In this document: piece by piece, positions 1-6,126 of the stretch
How positions within the stretch are numbered: the first letter of the stretch is position 1
Layout of the letters: every line of letters starts with the position of its first letter
Assembly (NCBI GenBank): GCA_027352645.1
Contig: DAIEIL010000060.1
Location: forward strand, 1 to 6,747
DNA from: Rhodobiaceae bacterium
GTDB lineage: Bacteria > Pseudomonadota > Alphaproteobacteria > Parvibaculales > Parvibaculaceae
Direction of reading: 5' to 3'
DNA length: 6,747 nucleotides
Notes under the pieces: model-generated
Databases searched by the model: none
The model's input: the letters and a program-made list of their open reading frames with translations, nothing else
Told to the model about the DNA's origin: nothing
Translations under genes and position numbers: made by a program

Positions 1-344
1 AACGTCCAGTCGACGCCGCGAACGGCGCCCCTGCCGTCGGTCACGAAAGTGGGGCCACAATCGCGTATCCAGCTGTCATTGTTCGACATTTCGACGACGC
101 GAATGTTCGGCGTCAGGACGCGCCGCGCATTCTGGAATTGCGCGGGCGAGACGCAGACAGTCACAGCCTCGGTCTCGGCGATGGCCGAGGCGACGGCGGC
201 AAAAGCCGCCTGCGCGGGCTTGCCGCCGAGCCGCCAATTATCCGGCCTCTCGGGCCAGAGCATCCATGTGCCGACATGCGGCGCCCATTCGGCGGGCATA
301 AAGAACCCGTCCGCCGCCGGTGTCAAAGTGAACGTAGCACTCAT
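1..344 (-). CDS. aguA: Agmatine deiminase, N-terminal part (cut by left window edge)
   Basis: This enzyme (agmatine iminohydrolase) converts agmatine to N-carbamoylputrescine and ammonia in the cytoplasm. Reading leftward from the ATG at 344-342, 114 codons are visible before the edge, about a third of the usual ~365-370 residues. Conserved family segments are present: DGFFMPAEW (12-20), WMLWPERPDNWR (27-38), GGKPAQ (40-45), QFQN (69-72), EMSNNDSWIRDCGP (85-98) and RGVDWT (109-114). The pattern closely resembles the Enterococcus enzyme as I recall it. The catalytic cysteine near the C-terminus lies outside the window, so activity cannot be judged. The start is supported by GAAAGG eight bases upstream and by the start of similarity at DGF. 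It is the third gene of a leftward operon, 18 bases after the permease stop. The family call is firm; intactness is unknown. Confidence 0.95.
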   Translation of the reverse strand, partial: MSATFTLTPAADGFFMPAEWAPHVGTWMLWPERPDNWRLGGKPAQAAFAAVASAIAETEAVTVCVSPAQFQNARRVLTPNIRVVEMSNNDSWIRDCGPTFVTDGRGAVRGVDWT

Positions 345-352
345 TTCTCGAA

Positions 353-358
353 CCTTTC
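353..358 (-). promoter_or_regulatory. Ribosome binding site of aguA
   Basis: On the - strand the sequence reads GAAAGG, then eight bases, then the ATG of aguA. It lies in the 18-base gap between the permease stop and aguA, so aguA has its own translation start within the operon. It favours this ATG over the in-frame Met at codon 16. Confidence 0.7.
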
Positions 359-362
359 GCGA

Positions 363-1766
363 TCAGGCGGATTTTCGACCCTGAATGGCAAGGATCACCT
401 CGCCGAGCAGAGCGGTAAGCACCACGCCTCCGATGATCGGTCCCGCCGTCTTCCAGTCGATGCCTTCGCCCGGCACCCAGACGAAGAAGATAATCGCCTG
501 GGCGACGAAGAAGAAACAGAGCGACGCAAGAATGACGATCACGGCCCGGTTACCCGGCACACGATAGGGCCGCGGCACATCCACATCGACCCTGCGCAGT
601 TTCAGGAAAGCCACGAAGACGAGTAGATAGGGCAGCAGAAAGACGATGGAGCTGAAGGCGAAGAGCGACCAGAAGAGATCTTCCGCCGTTCCCGCCATTA
701 GACCGTAAAGAACGATAACGACGGTCGAAACGAGGCCAGTCAGCAGGAAGGCGCCGACAGGCGTGTTGTAGGTTGGATGGAGGCTCCCGAAAACGGCGGG
801 AAGCTCACCGTCGGCGGCGGCGGCCTGCGCCGTGCGGTTTGCGCCCAGAGTCCAGGTCACCATGTTGGCGAAGAACGTATAGAGCGCACCGAGGCCGACG
901 ATCATGGTCACGGCCTTGGCCAGCTGGGAATCGCCGAGCAGCTTTCCAACCGTATCGAGGACGCCTTCGATAAGTCCGATCTGATCGACCGGCAGCGCGG
1001 CGAGAATGCCGAAGGTCGCCAGAAGGTAGAAAGCGACGATCGCAAGACCGGCGACGACGATGGCCACCGGCACGTCGCGGGCGGGGTTCTGCATCTCCTC
1101 GCCTGCGCCGGACATGAGCTCGAAGCCGAGGAAGTTGTAGACAACGACCGGCAGGAAGGCGAGGCCGACATCCCAGCTCGGCGTGAGCGAGGCGATGGTG
1201 ATGTCGTTCGCCATGCCGCGCGTGGCCGCAACCCAGATGCCCGCAATGCCCATGAGCAGCATGATGGCGGCTTTCACCACCGCGCCGACATTCGGCACCC
1301 ATTTGCTGGTGGCAAGGCTCGCAATGCCGACGCCGACCGTGATCCATGTCATCACGATGCCGATGGCGATCTTCGTCCAGAGGCCCATTTCAGGCGCGAA
1401 GAGCTGCGCGGCCATGCCTGCAAAGAGGATGTAAACGGAGGGCATCCAGAGCGCGACATTGACCCAGTAATACCAGCCCGCGCGGCCCGCCCATCGGTCG
1501 CCATAGGCGCGACGGATCCACTGCTGAATGCCGCCTTCGCCGGGATAGGCGGCGCCTAGTTCGGCGACGATGAGGCCATAGGGAACAAAGAAGAAAAAGA
1601 AGGTGATGACCCACCATGTGAGCGAGGAAACGCCAACCTTGGCCGAAGCCGCCAGCGTATCGATGACGAGGATCGCGCAGACCGTGAAGAGCGTCATGTC
1701 GAGCGCATTCAGGACGCGCTTGAAGCCGCCGCGTCCTGCCGTCGCCGGAGTGTTGATAACAGTCAT
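363..1766 (-). CDS. APC-superfamily amino acid/polyamine permease, probable agmatine or putrescine transporter (aguD-like)
   Basis: This is an inner-membrane transporter of 467 residues, the usual size for the APC (amino acid-polyamine-organocation) superfamily. Hydrophobic stretches fit 12 membrane helices, for example about 23-43, 49-72, 98-120, 131-151, 159-181, 201-221, 233-257, 283-310, 338-358, 365-388, 406-431 and 442-462. Family signatures are AELGAAYPGEGG (68-79) after helix 2, GFE (214-216), GAGEEMQNPARDVP (220-233) around helix 6, and RPYRVPG (399-405) near the C-terminal side. The best resemblance is to the glutamate:GABA / polyamine antiporter branch. Substrate cannot be read from sequence alone. 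Its position between a putrescine carbamoyltransferase-like gene and aguA suggests agmatine uptake, possibly in exchange for putrescine as for AguD of Gram-positive agmatine operons. The start is set by a strong AAGGAGA seven bases before the ATG. It lies 29 bases after the upstream gene, so co-transcription is likely. Confidence 0.9.
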   Translation of the reverse strand: MTVINTPATAGRGGFKRVLNALDMTLFTVCAILVIDTLAASAKVGVSSLTWWVITFFFFFVPYGLIVAELGAAYPGEGGIQQWIRRAYGDRWAGRAGWYYWVNVALWMPSVYILFAGMAAQLFAPEMGLWTKIAIGIVMTWITVGVGIASLATSKWVPNVGAVVKAAIMLLMGIAGIWVAATRGMANDITIASLTPSWDVGLAFLPVVVYNFLGFELMSGAGEEMQNPARDVPVAIVVAGLAIVAFYLLATFGILAALPVDQIGLIEGVLDTVGKLLGDSQLAKAVTMIVGLGALYTFFANMVTWTLGANRTAQAAAADGELPAVFGSLHPTYNTPVGAFLLTGLVSTVVIVLYGLMAGTAEDLFWSLFAFSSIVFLLPYLLVFVAFLKLRRVDVDVPRPYRVPGNRAVIVILASLCFFFVAQAIIFFVWVPGEGIDWKTAGPIIGGVVLTALLGEVILAIQGRKSA

Positions 1767-1773
1767 CCGAATG

Positions 1774-1780
1774 TCTCCTT
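1774..1780 (-). promoter_or_regulatory. Strong ribosome binding site of the permease gene
   Basis: On the - strand AAGGAGA precedes the ATG (1766-1764) by seven bases. This is close to the ideal Shine-Dalgarno sequence and fixes the permease start. It lies within the 29-base gap after the carbamoyltransferase stop codon. Confidence 0.85.
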
Positions 1781-1795
1781 GTCCCTATGGCGTTT

Positions 1796-2824
1796 TCAGT
1801 TTGCGTCGTATGGGGGCAAAAGTTTTGCGCCGAGAAATGCCTGGATACGGCCCGCGTGCCAGTCGCGAAGCGCCTGTTGCGGACGGCGGATATGCGGGTA
1901 CACAAACTCGATGAGGATCGCCTTTTCGGTGTGGAGACGATTCTCGGACTGGTCGTAGATAATGGAACGCGGGTGATCGAGAACCTCGTCCGTCGCTTCG
2001 ACGCCGCGGCTCGCGGGCAGGCAATGCATCATTTTCGCGTGAGATGGCGCCTTGCTGAAGAGGGCGAGATTGACTTGGAACTTCGGCATGAAGGCCGCCT
2101 TGCGATCGGGTATTTCCGATTCCTGGCCGACCCACCACCAGAGATCCGTGTAGATGAAATCGGCGTCGGTGACGGCGGCGACGGGATCGTCGGTGATGGT
2201 GAGCGTGCCGCCGGAGATCGCGCAATTCGCGCGCGCCACAGCCTGAAGCTCGACGGATGCCTGATACTGCTTCGGCGCGGCTTGCGTGAAATGCATACCG
2301 AGCTGGGTGCAGATCAGCATCAGTGAGGAACAGACATTGGTCGTATCGCCGACAAAGGTCACCTTCAGGTCTTCGAGCGGCTTGTCGGGCAGCTTATGCT
2401 CCAGCATGGTGAAAACGTCGCAGACGACCTGTGTCGGGTGATTGTAATCGGTCAGACCGTTGATGACGGGAACGGTCGCGTGTTTCGCAAGTTCCAGAAC
2501 CATCGAATGCTTGAGCATCCGTGCCTCGATGGCGTTGGTCATGCGGCTGATGACCTTGGCCGTGTCCTTCGCCGACTCGCGCACGCCGAGATGGATTTCA
2601 CCGGGCCGGAGATAGAGCGCATGACCGCCGAGCCGCGTCATCGCCACCTCGAATGAAATGCGCGTGCGCGTCGACGGCTCCTCGAAGATCATGCCGAGCG
2701 AAGCGCCTTCGAGAAGGCGCGGCAGCGCACCCTGCTTGTCCGCCGCCTTGGTGAGGCGAACGAGTTCGATGAGGTCGAGCAATTCCGCCTTGGTGAAGTC
2801 CTGCGTGTCGATGAAGTGGCGCAT
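1796..2824 (-). CDS. ptcA: Putrescine carbamoyltransferase-like protein (ornithine/aspartate carbamoyltransferase family)
   Basis: A cytoplasmic carbamoyltransferase of 342 residues, normal length for the family. The carbamoyl-phosphate domain carries STRTR (51-55) and HPTQ (129-132). The second domain has FVGDTTNV (157-164), YTDLWW (225-230), HCLPASRG (267-274) and ENRL (294-297). Ornithine carbamoyltransferases carry an SMG loop after the TDVW-type motif. Here that loop reads WWWVGQE, so arginine biosynthesis is not the best reading. Lack of the SMG loop, the extended C-terminus (about 310-342) and position upstream of a permease and aguA favour putrescine carbamoyltransferase. That enzyme joins N-carbamoylputrescine + phosphate to putrescine + carbamoyl phosphate. 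It is probably the first gene of the leftward operon, with AGGA seven bases before its ATG, and is divergent from the amidase gene across 123 bases. Ornithine carbamoyltransferase remains the alternative. Family certain, substrate inferred. Confidence 0.87.
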   Translation of the reverse strand: MRHFIDTQDFTKAELLDLIELVRLTKAADKQGALPRLLEGASLGMIFEEPSTRTRISFEVAMTRLGGHALYLRPGEIHLGVRESAKDTAKVISRMTNAIEARMLKHSMVLELAKHATVPVINGLTDYNHPTQVVCDVFTMLEHKLPDKPLEDLKVTFVGDTTNVCSSLMLICTQLGMHFTQAAPKQYQASVELQAVARANCAISGGTLTITDDPVAAVTDADFIYTDLWWWVGQESEIPDRKAAFMPKFQVNLALFSKAPSHAKMMHCLPASRGVEATDEVLDHPRSIIYDQSENRLHTEKAILIEFVYPHIRRPQQALRDWHAGRIQAFLGAKLLPPYDAN

Positions 2825-2831
2825 TCTGGAA

Positions 2832-2835
2832 TCCT
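2832..2835 (-). promoter_or_regulatory. Ribosome binding site of the carbamoyltransferase gene
   Basis: On the - strand AGGA lies seven bases before the ATG at 2824-2822. It supports that start, which also matches the expected beginning of the first conserved helix. Confidence 0.65.
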
Positions 2836-2840
2836 GTTAC

Positions 2841-2887
2841 GAAACGGCGATATGCCAGCCGGTTGCGAAGAGAGGGAACGGCGATCT
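2841..2887. repeat. Imperfect 13-base direct repeat in the divergent intergenic region
   Basis: Two copies (2841-2853 and 2875-2887) agree at 11 of 13 positions and share the exact core AACGGCGAT (2843-2851 and 2877-2885). They start 34 bases apart, about three helical turns, so a bound protein could contact both on nearly the same DNA face. They lie between the divergent start codons, where operators are expected. Function is inferred; chance repetition in a G+C-rich stretch is possible. Confidence 0.35.
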
Positions 2888-2902
2888 AGAGTCGCTGGAC
2901 TT

Positions 2903-2918
2903 CGCTTCGAACGAAGCG
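2903..2918. promoter_or_regulatory. Dyad in the shared intergenic region, possible operator
   Basis: A perfect 7-base inverted repeat with a two-base centre: CGCTTCG, AA, CGAAGCG. The centre is too short for an RNA hairpin loop, so a site for a dimeric DNA-binding protein is more likely. It ends 29 bases before the aguB ATG and lies 78 bases upstream of the carbamoyltransferase ATG. A bound regulator could thus control either or both directions. I could not place convincing -35/-10 boxes on either strand of this region. Confidence 0.45.
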
Positions 2919-2947
2919 GACCAACGCCTTTTCCAATGGGTTGAGAC

Positions 2948-3835
2948 ATGACGAGCCTGACCGTCGCCGCCACGCAGATGGCATGCGGAAACGACCGCGA
3001 CGAGAACATCGCGAATGCGGAACGCCTGGTGACGGCAGCGGCAGAGAAAGGCGCGCAGCTGATCCTGCTGCAGGAGCTTTTCGAGACGCCCTATTTCTGC
3101 AAGGACACGCATCCGGACCTGCTGCACCTCGCGCTGCCGGTCGGCGAGAATCCCGCCGTTCAACACATGCGCGTGCTTGCGGCGCGGCATGGCGTGGTCC
3201 TGCCCGTCTCGATCTACGAGCGCGCCAACAATGCGCTCTACAATACGCTGGTCATGATCGACGCCGATGGCGAGATTCTCGGTATCTATCGCAAGTCGCA
3301 TATTCCGGACGGCCCGGGCTACAAGGAGAAATATTACTTCTCGCCCGGCGACACGGGCTTTCATGTCTGGCCGACGCGCTTCGGCCGCGTCGGCGCCGCC
3401 GTCTGCTGGGACCAGTGGTTCCCCGAAACGGCGCGCATTCTGGCCCTGAAAGGCGCGGACGTGATCTGCTACCCGACCGCCATTGGCTCCGAGCCCCATG
3501 ACCCCACGATCCATTCGCGCGATCACTGGCAGCGCACCATGCAGGGCCATGCGGCCGCGAACATGGTGCCCGTGATCGCTTCGAACCGGACCGGGCTTGA
3601 AGAGGGGCGCACCTGCGACATCACCTTCTACGGCTCGTCCTTCATCGCGGACAATACGGGCAAGAAGGTCGCCGAGGCGGGCGAGACGGGGGAAGCGGTG
3701 CTGACCGCCAGTTTCGACATCGAGGCGAACCGGCGAACCCGCCTCGAATGGGGCGTTTTCCGCGACCGCCGCGTCGATCTCTACCGCGAGCTGCTCACCA
3801 TGGACGGCGTGCTGCGCCATGCTGCACATCAGTGA
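2948..3835 (+). CDS. aguB: N-carbamoylputrescine amidase (nitrilase superfamily)
   Basis: This cytoplasmic carbon-nitrogen hydrolase cleaves N-carbamoylputrescine to putrescine, CO2 and ammonia, the step after agmatine deiminase. At 295 residues it has the normal length. The nitrilase triad is visible: Glu43 in LLQELFETPYF (40-50), Lys116 in YRKSHIPDGPGY (114-125) and Cys153 in AAVCWDQWFPE (150-160). KEKYYFSPGDTGF (126-138) and HSRDHWQ are typical of the carbamoylputrescine subgroup rather than of other nitrilase-family amidases. The ATG at 2948 places the first strand (LTVAATQM) where the family begins; the ribosome site is weak (GGG seven bases upstream). It is transcribed away from the carbamoyltransferase-permease-aguA operon. 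The name aguB follows Pseudomonas use; in Enterococcus the same symbol means the carbamoyltransferase. Confidence 0.95.
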   Translation: MTSLTVAATQMACGNDRDENIANAERLVTAAAEKGAQLILLQELFETPYFCKDTHPDLLHLALPVGENPAVQHMRVLAARHGVVLPVSIYERANNALYNTLVMIDADGEILGIYRKSHIPDGPGYKEKYYFSPGDTGFHVWPTRFGRVGAAVCWDQWFPETARILALKGADVICYPTAIGSEPHDPTIHSRDHWQRTMQGHAAANMVPVIASNRTGLEEGRTCDITFYGSSFIADNTGKKVAEAGETGEAVLTASFDIEANRRTRLEWGVFRDRRVDLYRELLTMDGVLRHAAHQ

Positions 3836-3839
3836 CGCC

Positions 3840-3856
3840 CAGCTTCTGTAAAGCTG
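3840..3856 (+). terminator. Weak hairpin after aguB
   Basis: Five bases after the aguB stop codon lies a 6-base perfect stem, CAGCTT and AAGCTG, with loop CTGTA. No T-run follows, so it is at best a weak terminator or a transcript-end stabiliser. The rest of 3857-4005 shows no gene: CATAAT (3875-3880) resembles a -10 box and TTGACG (3868-3873) a -35 box, but they are not correctly spaced to each other. Confidence 0.25.
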
Positions 3857-4005
3857 TCGCATCGTCGTTGACGGCATAATCCGGCTCAAGAGCGACATGG
3901 CCTGTCCGCGATTGCTTTCGGTTCATCATCCTTTCAACGAGCCGCGCCGGTGACATTGATCGACGTCAACGGCGGCTGACGAAGCGAAACGGCCCAAGCG
4001 GGGCA

Positions 4006-6066
4006 TTGACCCGCGAGGCGTTCAACATCATGTTCCGCGGCATGGACGCCGCCAAAAACATCTTTTCCTACCGCAAGCATTGGGCCCACCGCTTCGGCGT
4101 GGCGCCTTTCCTGCCCATGTCGCGCGCGGAAATGGACCAGCTGGGCTGGGATCAATGCGATGTGATCCTCGTCACCGGCGATGCCTATGTCGATCACCCC
4201 AGTTTCGGTATGGCTATTATCGGGCGATTGCTCGAGTCTCAGGGCTTCCGCGTCGGGATCATTTCGCAGCCGGACTGGCAGAGCGCCGAGCCTTTCAAGG
4301 CGCTCGGGAAGCCTGCGCTCTATTTCGGCGTGACCGGCGGCAACATGGATTCCATGGTCAACCGCTACACGTCCGACCGGCGGCTCCGTCATAACGACAG
4401 CTACACGCCGGGCGGCGAAGGCGGCAAGCGGCCGGACCGTTCCACCATCGTCTATGCGCAGCGCTGCCGCGAAGCCTACAAGGATGTGCCGATCATGCTC
4501 GGCGGCATCGAAAGCTCGCTTCGCCGCATCGCGCATTACGACTACTGGTCGGACAAGGTGCGCCGCTCGATCCTGATCGATGCGAAGGCCGACATCCTGC
4601 TTTACGGAAATGCCGAGCGCGCGATCGTGGAAGTGACGCACCGGATCGCCAAGGGCGCAAAGCCGTCCGAGATCGACGATGTGCGCGGCGTCGCCGTGAC
4701 GAAGCCCGCCGTGCCGGAAGGCTGGACGGAAGCTCATGCTGACGATATCGATGCTTCCGACGAAGGCGCCCGCGCCAGCGCAGCCAATACCGTGGTGCGT
4801 CTCCCCTCCTACGAGCAGGTCTCGGCCGATCCCGAAACCTATGCCCGCGCGTCGCGCGTTCTCCACCGCGAGAGCAATCCGGGCAATGCGCGGCCTCTCG
4901 TGCAGCGCCACGGCAATCAGGAAGTGTGGCTGACGCCGCCGCCCATTCCGCTGACGACCGAGGAAATGGACGGGGTCTACGATCTGCCCTATGCGCGCGC
5001 ACCGCATCCCGCTTACGAGGGCCAGAAGATCCCCGCCTGGGACATGATCAAAACCTCCGTCACGATCATGCGCGGTTGCTTCGGCGGCTGCTCCTTCTGC
5101 TCGATCACCGAGCATGAAGGCCGCATCATCCAGAGCCGCTCGGAAGGCTCGATCCTGAAAGAGATCGAGACCGTGCGCGACAAGGTAGAAGGTTTCACCG
5201 GCATCATCTCGGACATTGGCGGGCCGACCGCCAACATGTATCGCATGGCCTGCAAGGACAAGCGCACGGAGTCTCTCTGCCGCAAGCCGTCCTGCGTCTA
5301 TCCGGGCATTTGCCCCAATCTCAATACCAGCCACGAGTCGCTGATCCAGCTCTATCGCAAGGCGCGCGAGCTGCCGGGCATCAAGAAGATCATGGTCGCC
5401 TCGGGCGTGCGCTACGACCTCGCCGTCGAAAGCCCGACCTACATCAAGGAACTCGTCACGCATCATGTCGGCGGTTACCTGAAGATCGCGCCCGAGCATA
5501 CGGAGCAGGGCCCGCTCTCCAAGATGATGAAGCCGGGTATCGGCGCTTACGACCGCTTCAAGAAGATGTTCGACGAGGCAGCGAAGAAGGCGGGCAAGGA
5601 ATATTTCCTCATCCCCTACTTCATCGCCGCGCATCCCGGCACGACGGACGAGGACATGATGAACCTCGCCCTTTGGCTGAAGCGCAACAAATACCGCGCC
5701 GATCAGGTGCAGACCTTCCTGCCCTCACCCATGGCGCTTTCAACCGCCATGTATTATTCCGGCAAGAACCCGCTAAAGGCCGTCCGCCGCGGCGCGTCGG
5801 AAGAGGTCGAGACGATCAAGGGGTTGAAGCAGCGCCGGTTGCACAAGGCATTCCTTCGCTATCACGACGCTGAAAACTGGCCGCTGCTGCGCGACGCGCT
5901 GAAGCGCATGGGCCGCGCCGACCTCATCGGCCCCGGCAAGCATCAGCTCATCCCCGCATGGCAGCCCGCCGGCACAGGCCTCAGCGGCGGCGAAGGAAAG
6001 CGCCTCGGCAAGAAGCACAAGGAACAGAAGTTCACGACCAAGGGCGTGTTCCCGAAATCGAGATAA
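4006..6066 (+). CDS. ygiQ: YgiQ-family radical SAM protein (UPF0313)
   Basis: A radical S-adenosylmethionine protein of 686 residues, similar in length to E. coli YgiQ, whose exact reaction I do not know to be established. The N-terminal part has FGVAPFLPMSR (30-40), VTGDAYVDHPSFG (56-68) and GGIESSLRR (166-174). The core carries the [4Fe-4S]/SAM motif Cys358-x3-Cys362-x2-Cys365, then the ITEHEGR stretch. PEHTEQGPLSKMMKPG lies at about 499-514. Four more cysteines (416, 425, 430, 436) match cysteines in E. coli YgiQ as I recall it and may bind metal. The C-terminus (about 665-686) is a basic, probably disordered tail. The start is uncertain: no ATG or GTG lies in frame upstream before the stop at 3877-3879. 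TTG 4006 is chosen because codons from 4009 onward all end in G or C; ATG 4030 or 4042 are possible. It is transcribed alone and ends at a hairpin terminator. Confidence 0.93.
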   Translation: MTREAFNIMFRGMDAAKNIFSYRKHWAHRFGVAPFLPMSRAEMDQLGWDQCDVILVTGDAYVDHPSFGMAIIGRLLESQGFRVGIISQPDWQSAEPFKALGKPALYFGVTGGNMDSMVNRYTSDRRLRHNDSYTPGGEGGKRPDRSTIVYAQRCREAYKDVPIMLGGIESSLRRIAHYDYWSDKVRRSILIDAKADILLYGNAERAIVEVTHRIAKGAKPSEIDDVRGVAVTKPAVPEGWTEAHADDIDASDEGARASAANTVVRLPSYEQVSADPETYARASRVLHRESNPGNARPLVQRHGNQEVWLTPPPIPLTTEEMDGVYDLPYARAPHPAYEGQKIPAWDMIKTSVTIMRGCFGGCSFCSITEHEGRIIQSRSEGSILKEIETVRDKVEGFTGIISDIGGPTANMYRMACKDKRTESLCRKPSCVYPGICPNLNTSHESLIQLYRKARELPGIKKIMVASGVRYDLAVESPTYIKELVTHHVGGYLKIAPEHTEQGPLSKMMKPGIGAYDRFKKMFDEAAKKAGKEYFLIPYFIAAHPGTTDEDMMNLALWLKRNKYRADQVQTFLPSPMALSTAMYYSGKNPLKAVRRGASEEVETIKGLKQRRLHKAFLRYHDAENWPLLRDALKRMGRADLIGPGKHQLIPAWQPAGTGLSGGEGKRLGKKHKEQKFTTKGVFPKSR

Positions 6067-6089
6067 TGCCGCGCCCCGGGAGAACGGTC

Positions 6090-6126
6090 GGCGAGCGCCG
6101 CAAGAGCGCTCGCCTCGTTCGATTTT
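6090..6126 (+). terminator. Rho-independent terminator after ygiQ, at a convergent gene junction
   Basis: A perfect 9-base stem, GGCGAGCGC (6090-6098) and GCGCTCGCC (6106-6114), has the loop CGCAAGA. It is followed on the + strand by TCGTTCGA and then TTTT at 6123-6126. It begins 23 bases after the ygiQ stop. The T-stretch overlaps the stop codon of the convergent monooxygenase gene (6125-6127). On the - strand the stem lies 10 bases past that stop but has no T-run beyond it, so it probably works best for ygiQ while still helping the other direction. Confidence 0.75.

Noticed and set aside
138..626. A 162-codon open frame on the + strand spanning the aguA start and the permease end
   Set aside because: It crosses two recognised genes in antisense and has no ribosome site or recognisable motif.
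777..1559. A 260-codon open frame on the + strand opposite the permease
   Set aside because: The predicted protein is His, Asp, Gly and Arg rich without domains, and is the mirror of hydrophobic permease codons. The permease has clear APC motifs and a strong ribosome site.
1796..2824. Reading as ornithine carbamoyltransferase of arginine biosynthesis (argF)
   Set aside because: The SMG loop is absent and the gene sits with agmatine genes, not arg genes. Kept only as an alternative.
2837..3898. A 353-codon open frame on the - strand opposite aguB
   Set aside because: It covers the amidase gene in antisense, shows low-complexity RADH-rich composition and would run through the divergent regulatory region. 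It is explained by G+C codon bias.
3950..3979. A GTG-started nine-codon frame just before ygiQ, considered as a leader peptide or as a frameshifted ygiQ start
   Set aside because: It has no ribosome site, no run of regulatory codons and no similarity to YgiQ N-termini. It is too short to support.
3934..5634. A 566-codon open frame on the - strand opposite ygiQ
   Set aside because: It lies entirely against a well-recognised radical SAM gene. Its protein is rich in Arg, His, Asp and Ala with no family motif, as expected from the complement of a high-GC3 gene.
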